Shown one piece after another: positions 6,503-10,951 of a stretch of 10,951 bases of DNA. Source of the DNA: Thomasclavelia sp. Lineage in GTDB: Bacteria; Bacillota_I; Bacilli_A; Erysipelotrichales; Erysipelotrichaceae. Numbering within the stretch: the first letter of the stretch is position 1; each line of letters opens with the position of its first letter. The translations under genes were made by a program, and so were the position numbers. The notes beneath the pieces were generated by a model. The model was not told the DNA's origin. It worked only from the letters and a program-made list of their open reading frames with translations, and made no database searches. The DNA lies in the NCBI GenBank assembly GCA_020024765.1, contig JAHHTG010000037.1, positions 1 to 10,951 on the forward strand. The letters are read 5' to 3'.

Positions 6503-7513
6503 ATGAAAAAAATAATTGTCTTAGCCGTTGTTCTATTGATGGCTACAGGTTGTGGCCAAAAGTCTGCTTTAGAAGAATTAGGCTATGAAAAAGAAGAAAT
6601 CACTTTAATTGAGAGTTTAGGTGAAGATGCAGTCAAACTCGTTGAGGGTTTTGAATATAATCCAGAAATTGTTGATATTATTAATGCTGAAGGTTTCTTA
6701 AAAGATTCATTAGGCGAATATCTTGCTATGGATTCATCTTTATCAGTTGAAGATCGCATCATGATTGTTAATAAAGGTTATTTTTATGATCATTACGATC
6801 AAACGATTTTAGATTTCATGAAGACTCCATTTTATATTCATAGTCGTTTAGGTCGCTATTTAGATTTTTATGAAAAAGAAGGTTTAGATTATCGTGATAC
6901 AGTTGAACATGTCAATTGTGATCGTGATTTAGTGCCTTATGAAGATTGGAAAGAGGCTGATTTAAGTGATAACTATTTAATGCTTAGCAATAAGTACAAT
7001 TCATTAGGCGAATATGTGCCTGAGGATTTAGTAGATATCGAAGAACGCTATGGTTTACACTCAACATTAAGATATGAAGCTTATGAAAACTTCAAAAATA
7101 TGTGTGATGATATGGCGAATATGGGCCTGAACATTTGGGCAACATCAGCTTATCGCTCTTATAATAAACAACTTTCAAACTATAATAACTATCTAACATA
7201 CGATAGTGTAGCCGAAGTCGATTCGTATTGTGCTCGACCTGGTTTTAGTGAACATCAAACGGGACTAGTGGTTGATGTCATCACACCAGGAGGTGACTTG
7301 GGTTCATTCCAATATAGCGATGAATACAAGTGGATGAAAGATCATTCCTATGAATATGGGTTCATCCTAAGATATCCAGAAGATAAAGAAGATATTACAG
7401 GCTATGTCTTTGAATCATGGCATTATCGTTATGTTGGCAAAGATGCTGCTAAATATATCTATGATCAAAACATTACTCTCGATGAGTATCATGCATATTT
7501 CATTGAAAAATAA
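6503..7513 (+). CDS. D-alanyl-D-alanine carboxypeptidase lipoprotein, VanY/YodJ family (M15B)
   Basis: A 336-residue predicted lipoprotein: signal peptide MKKIIVLAVVLLMATG with lipobox ATGC and lipidated Cys17. Residues about 20-180 are an acidic helical region of uncertain role; about 185-325 form the VanY zinc peptidase domain. Zinc ligands His251 and Asp258 occur in PGFSEHQTGLVVDV, and His307 in ESWHYRYVG with the catalytic Glu304 just before; the substrate-binding SAYRSYNKQ with Arg218 is also present. All key residues are intact. It should trim terminal D-Ala from peptidoglycan stem peptides at the outer face of the membrane. AAGAGG (6492-6497) lies 5 bases before the start. It follows the 35-aa peptide by one base and precedes srtB by 44 bases. 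Isolated vanY-type genes are common housekeeping wall enzymes, and no vanR/S/H/A genes are present, so this does not suggest glycopeptide resistance. Confidence 0.9.
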   Translation: MKKIIVLAVVLLMATGCGQKSALEELGYEKEEITLIESLGEDAVKLVEGFEYNPEIVDIINAEGFLKDSLGEYLAMDSSLSVEDRIMIVNKGYFYDHYDQTILDFMKTPFYIHSRLGRYLDFYEKEGLDYRDTVEHVNCDRDLVPYEDWKEADLSDNYLMLSNKYNSLGEYVPEDLVDIEERYGLHSTLRYEAYENFKNMCDDMANMGLNIWATSAYRSYNKQLSNYNNYLTYDSVAEVDSYCARPGFSEHQTGLVVDVITPGGDLGSFQYSDEYKWMKDHSYEYGFILRYPEDKEDITGYVFESWHYRYVGKDAAKYIYDQNITLDEYHAYFIEK

Positions 7514-7520
7514 TTAAGTA

Positions 7521-7556
7521 TTCACCTCTACTTCATCTAAGACATGGTGGAGGGAA
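7521..7556 (+). promoter_or_regulatory. Possible RNA hairpin covering the srtB ribosome binding site
   Basis: TTCACCTC (7521-7528) can pair with GAGGGAA (7550-7556), leaving one bulged A and a loop of about 21 bases. The right arm contains the GGAGG (7549-7553) that lies only 4 bases before the srtB ATG. Pairing would hide the ribosome binding site. The stem is short and the loop large, so this may be chance. Confidence 0.25.
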
Positions 7557-7557
7557 T

Positions 7558-8349
7558 ATGATACAAAGAAATACAAAATTAAAATGGATTAAGATTCTCT
7601 TAGTTCTAGAAGTAGTACTCGTTGGCGTGATTATTAAAATTAGTCAAAATCATTTGGAAATGGTCGAAGTTTCTAATCCAAAGCCAACAGTTGAACCAAA
7701 ACAACTAATTAAACAGGGAAAGCCGTCCCCAGTTAGAACGTTTGCGGATTATCGCGCATTGAATAAGGACTATATCGGTCAGTTAGTCATTGAAGATTTA
7801 ATTGATTTACCAGTGGTCCAAAGTCAATTAGCAGATATTAATGCCGCCTACGATCAGTACTTAAGAACGGCTTTTGACACTTTAAAACATGACGAAGAAG
7901 GCTCGATTTTTATGGATCCAAATAATGAAATAAATGACATGAATCTTGTTATCTATGGTCATAATGTCGCTAAAAGATTAGATCCGACTTTGAGTCATAA
8001 ATTCACACCATTACATCAACTTAAAGTAGAAAAGAATTATCAAAAATATTCAAAAATTACTTTTAAACTAGAAAATGAAATAAGATATTATCAAATTGCT
8101 CATGTTTTCTATGCCAAAATTAATACAGATGAAAATGGTAATAAAAGCGTTGAACCTGGTGGTGAATATATGTTACCGAGTTATACAGATAAACAATTAA
8201 AACAATATTTAAATTATGTATCAAAACATGAGTTTTATAATACTGGTATTGAAATTGGATCTGAAGATCATTTTATGACATTACAGACTTGTGTCGAGCA
8301 TCATGATGATTTAAGATTAGTTATAATCGCTAAAGAAATTGGGGGATAA
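7558..8349 (+). CDS. srtB: Class B sortase
   Basis: A 263-residue transpeptidase with an N-terminal membrane anchor (about residues 11-27), a short proline/lysine stalk (about 38-58) and a sortase domain to the end. The catalytic triad is visible: His135 in VIYGHNVAKR, Cys245 in MTLQTCVEHHDDLRLVII, and Arg253 in the same segment. The GHN...F..L spacing, the inserted region before the TLxTC strand and the overall length fit class B rather than class A. Sortases cut secreted proteins at an LPXTG- or NPQTN-like signal and attach them to the cell wall. No substrate gene with such a C-terminal signal and no haem-uptake genes are in the window, so the substrate is unknown. GGAGG is 4 bases from the ATG, slightly close. 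The stop is 5 bases before the M28 gene. Confidence 0.88.
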   Translation: MIQRNTKLKWIKILLVLEVVLVGVIIKISQNHLEMVEVSNPKPTVEPKQLIKQGKPSPVRTFADYRALNKDYIGQLVIEDLIDLPVVQSQLADINAAYDQYLRTAFDTLKHDEEGSIFMDPNNEINDMNLVIYGHNVAKRLDPTLSHKFTPLHQLKVEKNYQKYSKITFKLENEIRYYQIAHVFYAKINTDENGNKSVEPGGEYMLPSYTDKQLKQYLNYVSKHEFYNTGIEIGSEDHFMTLQTCVEHHDDLRLVIIAKEIGG

Positions 8350-8354
8350 AAATT

Positions 8355-9608
8355 ATGAATCATGAAAAGATGAAGAGATTATTTGATAGTACTAACTACA
8401 TTCGCCGTGGTGGTACTGAAAAAGAATTGGAATGTGCTAATTTCATTAAGAGCGAAATTGAAAAGTTAGGTTTGGAAGCTCACTTCGAAGAATTTGAAGT
8501 TCAAAGTGCTGAAATTAGTGAATGTGTTTTAGAAACACCAATTGGTATTATTCCATCAAAAGGATATAGAAATAGTAATAGCACTAGTCCAGAAGGTTTA
8601 ACAGCGCCTTTATATTATTTAAAGAGTCGCAGTGATTATGAATTATCTTTGTGCAAAGGCAAAATTGTTTTGATTATCGGATACTTTGGACGTTTCTTCT
8701 ATGAAGAATTGATTAAACATGGTGCAGTTGGATTTATCACAACAACAGGCATTCAAACTGATTGTCATGAAGATATTGATGATCGTGAATTAAGAGGGGC
8801 TGTTCAAGAAGGATTGGCAAAAATTCCAGGTGTTAATATTAATATTAAAGATGCTATTCGTTTGGTTGATAAACATGTTGAAAATGTAACAATCAAACTT
8901 CAACAAGTTGAATCGACAAGTACATCACAAAATATCGTGACAGAAATCAAAGGCCAAACTGACGAAATCATTGCCTTTAGTGCACACTATGATTCAGTTC
9001 CTTTATCGACTGGTGTTTACGATAATATGTCAGGTTCAGTCGGAATTTTCGCTTTACTTGAAAAATTTTTAGAAACAAAAACACAACCTAAATATACATT
9101 AAGATTTATTTGGTGTGGTTGTGAAGAAAGAGGTTTACTAGGCTCTAAGGCTTATACTACACAGCACGAGGCTGAACTTGATAAATTTAAATTAAATATC
9201 AATATTGATATGATTGGTTGCATTTTAGGCCGTGGACTAGCATGTTGCACAACAGAAATGAAGCTGGTACATTATTTGGAATATATGAGTTTAGAACTTG
9301 GCTATAGTTTAGAGGTTGAACAAGGTGTTTATTCAAGCGATTCAACGCCATTTGCAGATCACAATGTTCCAGCTTTATCATTTGCTCGTATTGATCCACA
9401 TGATATGAGTATTATTCATAATCGTTATGATACTTTTGAACAAATGAATCTTGATCATATGTTTGAAGATATTAATTTCATTTATGCTTTTGCAAAACGT
9501 CTTGATGATGCAGTTTACTTCCCAATTGGTCGTACAATTCCTGAAAAGATGCGCGAAGAATTAGATAAATACTTATTGAGAAAGAAACCTGAACATAAAG
9601 TTCTATAA
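8355..9608 (+). CDS. M28-family zinc aminopeptidase with PA-like insert
   Basis: A 417-residue metallopeptidase. The N-terminal lid/helix region (1-75) is followed by a PA-like insert (about 80-185) and the M28 catalytic core. Zinc ligands and catalytic residues are recognisable: His211 in SAHYDSVP, Asp223 in VYDNMSG, the pair Glu257-Glu258 in WCGCEERGLLGS, Asp285 in NIDMIG, and His355 in IIHNRYDT. All are intact, so it is predicted to remove N-terminal amino acids from peptides. There is no signal peptide or membrane helix, so it is probably cytoplasmic, unlike the surface proteins encoded just upstream. It begins 5 bases after srtB, with a G-run (8341-8345) as ribosome binding site, and is closed by a terminator, making it the last gene of the unit. 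Several cysteines occur (CGC, CC). Exact substrate unknown. Confidence 0.88.
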   Translation: MNHEKMKRLFDSTNYIRRGGTEKELECANFIKSEIEKLGLEAHFEEFEVQSAEISECVLETPIGIIPSKGYRNSNSTSPEGLTAPLYYLKSRSDYELSLCKGKIVLIIGYFGRFFYEELIKHGAVGFITTTGIQTDCHEDIDDRELRGAVQEGLAKIPGVNINIKDAIRLVDKHVENVTIKLQQVESTSTSQNIVTEIKGQTDEIIAFSAHYDSVPLSTGVYDNMSGSVGIFALLEKFLETKTQPKYTLRFIWCGCEERGLLGSKAYTTQHEAELDKFKLNINIDMIGCILGRGLACCTTEMKLVHYLEYMSLELGYSLEVEQGVYSSDSTPFADHNVPALSFARIDPHDMSIIHNRYDTFEQMNLDHMFEDINFIYAFAKRLDDAVYFPIGRTIPEKMREELDKYLLRKKPEHKVL

Positions 9609-9615
9609 ATAAATT

Positions 9616-9647
9616 AGGGTGCTAGTCGACATGGATTAGCACCTTTT
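9616..9647 (+). terminator. Intrinsic terminator of the VanY-sortase-peptidase operon
   Basis: GGTGCTA (9618-9624) pairs with TAGCACC (9637-9643), extended inward by GTC/GAT (one G-T wobble), with a 6-base loop and TTTT at 9644-9647. It lies 7 bases after the M28 stop. Confidence 0.85.
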
Positions 9648-9652
9648 AAAAT

Positions 9653-9682
9653 AAAAAAACGTTAGACTCTAAAGTCTAACGT
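9653..9682 (-). terminator. Intrinsic terminator of dut-tRNA-Arg (minus strand)
   Basis: Perfect 10-bp stem ACGTTAGACT/AGTCTAACGT (9659-9668 with 9673-9682), 4-base loop, and an A-run at 9653-9659 that reads as a U-run on the minus strand. It lies 15 bases beyond the tRNA-Arg CCA. With the plus-strand terminator just to the left it insulates two convergent units. Confidence 0.9.
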
Positions 9683-9697
9683 GGATGCACAATAATA

Positions 9698-9774
9698 TGG
9701 CGCGCCCGACAGGATTCGAACCTGCTGTCTTTTGAATCGGAATCAAATACTTTGTCCAAATAAGCTACGGGCGC
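9698..9774 (-). tRNA. tRNA-Arg (anticodon CCG)
   Basis: 77 bases including an encoded CCA (TGG at 9698-9700 on the plus strand). Perfect acceptor stem GCGCCCG/CGGGCGC; D arm GCTT/AAGT with a GG in the loop; anticodon stem TTTGA/TCAAA with loop TTCCGAT, giving anticodon CCG at 34-36, which reads the CGG codon; 5-base variable loop; T arm GCAGG-TTCGAAT-CCTGT. The acceptor and T arms strongly resemble bacterial tRNA-Arg(CCG) such as E. coli argX (from memory). The D and anticodon stems are weak, and positions 15/48 are U/A rather than the usual purine/pyrimidine. The 5' end directly abuts the dut stop codon, so it must be cut from the dut transcript by RNase P. CGG is rare here; one is seen near the end of cssS (about 5572). 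Confidence 0.92.
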
Positions 9775-10290
9775 CTATTTACCACTGCTGCCAAAACCAC
9801 CAGTTCGTTTTTCGGTAACTTCTTCTTCTTCAGCAACACCATATTGGAAGAAAATACCTTGCACAAAACGATCACCCTCATTAATTACTAAGGTTTTTTC
9901 ACCACGATTAACGATGCTGATAATGATATGCCCTTCGTTATCAGCGTGGTAGTAATCACTATCAACAATCCCAACGGTGTTAGTTAAACACATTTGGAAT
10001 TTCATGCCTAAGGACGAACGAGGAAAGATACCTAAAACATAATCTTCATTCATTTGTGCACGAATACCAGTAGGAATTTTAATGGTTTCACTAGGTTTGA
10101 GTTCAATGCTTACAGTTGAATAGAAATCGTAACCAGCTGAGCCGTTTGTTGCGCGTTTTGGTAGGCAAATATTATTATATACATTTGCAATAAGATTTGC
10201 ATCTACTGATGAATTAAATAACTTTGTGTAGTCATTTTTGAATTGAGAAAGACTGATTTTCTCGAAATTTGCAATTTTTTGATTTTTCAT
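9775..10290 (-). CDS. dut: Deoxyuridine triphosphatase (dUTPase), trimeric type
   Basis: Hydrolyses dUTP to dUMP and pyrophosphate, keeping uracil out of DNA and supplying dTMP synthesis. 171 residues from the ATG at 10290. The five motifs are in order: SAGYDFYS (51-58), PRSSLGMK (90-97), GIVDSDYY...EGHI (107-122), GDRFVQGIF (139-147) and the C-terminal RTGGFGSSG (162-170). Catalytic Asp110 in motif 3 is present. Two features differ from the shortest family members: an N-terminal extension of about 40 residues and an insert in motif 3, where the usual Arg-Gly is replaced by YHADNEG. The ATG is preceded by a T-run with no Shine-Dalgarno sequence; a TTG at 10317 in frame would add nine residues, but it lies upstream of the promoter -10, so I reject it. 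The TAG stop touches tRNA-Arg directly. Confidence 0.93.
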   Translation of the reverse strand: MKNQKIANFEKISLSQFKNDYTKLFNSSVDANLIANVYNNICLPKRATNGSAGYDFYSTVSIELKPSETIKIPTGIRAQMNEDYVLGIFPRSSLGMKFQMCLTNTVGIVDSDYYHADNEGHIIISIVNRGEKTLVINEGDRFVQGIFFQYGVAEEEEVTEKRTGGFGSSGK

Positions 10291-10296
10291 AAAAAA

Positions 10297-10305
10297 AGTA
10301 TAACA
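10297..10305 (-). promoter_or_regulatory. Extended -10 promoter of dut (leaderless mRNA likely)
   Basis: On the minus strand TGTTATACT (TG-N-TATACT) fits an extended -10; no good -35 is visible. Only six bases separate it from the ATG at 10290, so transcription should start at or next to the ATG. This matches the absence of a ribosome binding site. Confidence 0.55.
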
Positions 10306-10320
10306 TTTTGCTTGCAAAAT
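10305..10320. promoter_or_regulatory. Inverted repeat between divergent dut and tRNA promoters
   Basis: ATTTTGC-TT-GCAAAAT: two perfect 7-base arms around a 2-base centre. It touches the dut extended -10 on one side and covers the putative -35 (TTGCAA, 10312-10317) of the tRNA operon on the other. The position suits an operator, but no regulator is known and the AT-rich arms could arise by chance. Confidence 0.4.
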
Positions 10321-10339
10321 TAAAATACCTATGATAATA
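10312..10339 (+). promoter_or_regulatory. Promoter of the tRNA Ser-Asp-Gly operon
   Basis: TTGCAA (10312-10317) and TAATAT (10334-10339) with a 16-base spacer; TGA just before the -10 gives an extended -10. Transcription would start about 10346, some 30 bases before tRNA-Ser, in a leader that contains the 8-base palindrome CGACGTCG (10359-10366). Confidence 0.55.
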
Positions 10340-10376
10340 TATAAAAGCGTTAAGGAAACGACGTCGGCGAAAGAGT

Positions 10377-10467
10377 GAAGAAGTACTCAAGAGGCCGAAG
10401 AGGTGCCCCTGCTAAGGGCATAGGTCGGGAAACCGGCGCGAGGGTTCAAATCCCTCCTTCTTCGCCA
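10377..10467 (+). tRNA. tRNA-Ser (anticodon GCT)
   Basis: 91 bases, with encoded CCA. Acceptor GAAGAAG/CTTCTTC and discriminator G; D stem CTC/GAG; anticodon stem TGCCC/GGGCA with loop CTGCTAA, giving GCT at 10411-10413, for AGC/AGU codons; the long variable arm (TAGGTCGGGAAACCGGCGC) is diagnostic of a class II tRNA; T arm GAGGG-TTCAAAT-CCCTC. First gene of a three-tRNA operon. Confidence 0.97.
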
Positions 10468-10474
10468 AAAAAAT

Positions 10475-10550
10475 GGTCCGGTGGTGTAGCGGTTAACATG
10501 CCTCCCTGTCACGGAGGAGATCGCGAGTTCGATTCTCGTCCGGACCGCCA
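10475..10550 (+). tRNA. tRNA-Asp (anticodon GTC)
   Basis: 76 bases, CCA encoded. Acceptor GGTCCGG/CCGGACC, discriminator G; anticodon stem CCTCC/GGAGG with loop CTGTCAC, anticodon GTC at 10508-10510; T arm with loop TTCGATT. It lies 7 bases after tRNA-Ser. Confidence 0.97.
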
Positions 10551-10551
10551 T

Positions 10552-10625
10552 GCAGATGTAGTTCAATGGTAGAACGCGACCTTGCCAAGGTCGACACGAG
10601 GGTTCGATTCCCTTCATCTGCTCCA
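10552..10625 (+). tRNA. tRNA-Gly (anticodon GCC)
   Basis: 74 bases, CCA encoded. Acceptor GCAGATG/CATCTGC with discriminator T; anticodon stem CGACC/GGTCG with loop TTGCCAA, anticodon GCC at 10584-10586; T arm GAGGG-TTCGATT-CCCTT. A single base separates it from tRNA-Asp, so the three are cut from one precursor. Confidence 0.97.
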
Positions 10626-10636
10626 TTAACAAATTT

Positions 10637-10662
10637 AAGCCTTTGATTTCAAAGGCTTTTTT
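10637..10662 (+). terminator. Intrinsic terminator of the tRNA operon
   Basis: AAGCCTTTG pairs perfectly with CAAAGGCTT (10637-10645 with 10650-10658) around an ATTT loop, followed by T's to 10662. It starts 12 bases after tRNA-Gly. Confidence 0.9.
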
Positions 10663-10691
10663 AATACCTAAATTTAATTACAATTTAAAAG

Positions 10692-10735
10692 AAAGACATC
10701 CTGTACAATTAATTGATTGTTTGCGGGATGTCTTT
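10692..10735 (-). terminator. Long hairpin, likely terminator of the minus-strand kinase gene
   Basis: A 12-bp outer stem (10692-10703 with 10724-10735, one wobble) and an inner ACAAT/ATTGT stem. On the minus strand it is followed by CTTTT from 10691 and lies 33 bases after the nucleoside kinase stop. It could also act on plus-strand read-through from the tRNA operon, although the T-run there is short (TTTT). Confidence 0.7.
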
Positions 10736-10768
10736 TAATGTTTGATTAATCATAATATGATAATTCAA

Positions 10769-10951
10769 TTATTTAACTAATATACTGCCGCCAATGAATT
10801 CTCTGAGAATAGAATTATTCGCAATATACGAATCATCTTCGATAATGTCGAAGAAACGTAAGAAATTAAGAATTCGTTGAGCTTCTGGAAAGGCTGGACT
10901 ATCTCTTTTAATATCTTTAAGTAATGGTTCAGTATATTTTTTTAAAACAGC
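10769..10951 (-). CDS. Nucleoside (uridine-like) kinase, C-terminal 60 residues only
   Basis: The frame is open from the right edge to a TAA at 10769-10771 and gives 60 residues with a helical segment containing EPLLKDIKRDSPAFPEAQRI, then NFLRFFDIIEDD and a tail NNSILREFIGG. The phrase NSILREFIGGS, with a preceding helical PLL...EA.R.L.FL segment, is what I remember as the C-terminal end of the large uridine kinase-like nucleoside kinases of Bacillota (often with an N-terminal TGS domain). The catalytic P-loop part lies outside the window, so function cannot be checked here. It is transcribed towards the tRNA operon and ends in the hairpin at 10692-10735. Partial only because of the window edge. 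Confidence 0.75.
   Translation of the reverse strand, partial: AVLKKYTEPLLKDIKRDSPAFPEAQRILNFLRFFDIIEDDSYIANNSILREFIGGSILVK

Noticed and set aside
6503..7513. Glycopeptide resistance because of the VanY-type gene
   Set aside because: No vanR/S/H/A/X partners; isolated VanY/YodJ lipoproteins are common wall enzymes.
9653..9774. Integration site or mobile-element remnant at the tRNA-Arg gene
   Set aside because: No integrase, no repeat of the tRNA 3' end nearby, and an intact terminator follows directly.
10375..10632. Reading frames on both strands across the tRNA cluster, including one with RRDLNPRAGFPT-like text
   Set aside because: These are well-known false proteins produced by translating tRNA genes.
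1..10951. CRISPR array, insertion sequence, toxin-antitoxin or defence genes
   Set aside because: No spaced repeats, transposase or recognisable defence domains; the genes are housekeeping and envelope functions.

Overview
The window is chromosomal DNA from an AT-rich, low-GC Gram-positive bacterium (Bacillota) that uses the standard genetic code. The evidence is the cdaA-cdaR-glmM order, a CssR/CssS-type two-component system, a class B sortase, strong AGGAGG ribosome binding sites, and tRNA genes that all encode their own CCA end. The very AT-rich coding and the lack of any TGA stop suggest something near the Erysipelotrichia, but this is inference and no marker gene here settles it.

Left part (1-3508, plus strand): the 3' part of cdaA (c-di-AMP synthase), cdaR (its membrane regulator) and glmM (phosphoglucosamine mutase), translationally coupled and closed by a strong terminator. 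The first 55 bases are an exact copy of 570-624 and are joined out of frame to the middle of the cdaA catalytic domain. This is most simply an assembly artefact at a contig edge.

Middle part (3527-9647, plus strand): a CssRS-like secretion-stress sensor pair with genes overlapping by one base; deoD (purine nucleoside phosphorylase) with a terminator that contains its stop codon; then a run of cell-envelope genes. The run holds a 35-residue membrane peptide, a VanY/YodJ-type D,D-carboxypeptidase lipoprotein, a class B sortase and an M28 zinc aminopeptidase, and ends in a terminator. Two-component sensing, wall trimming and sortase anchoring fit a surface-maintenance theme, but no sortase substrate is visible.

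Right part (9653-10951): on the minus strand, dut (dUTPase) is followed with no gap by tRNA-Arg(CCG) and a terminator. Divergent from dut is a plus-strand tRNA operon, Ser(GCT)-Asp(GTC)-Gly(GCC). The two face away from each other across a promoter region that contains a 7+7 bp inverted repeat. The dut mRNA looks leaderless. The window ends inside a minus-strand gene whose last 60 residues look like the C-terminus of a uridine kinase-like nucleoside kinase.

Most of the window is ordinary housekeeping DNA. I found no convincing new defence, mobile or regulatory system. The items most worth a second look are the edge duplication, the 35-aa peptide with the VanY-sortase cluster, and the dut/tRNA arrangement.
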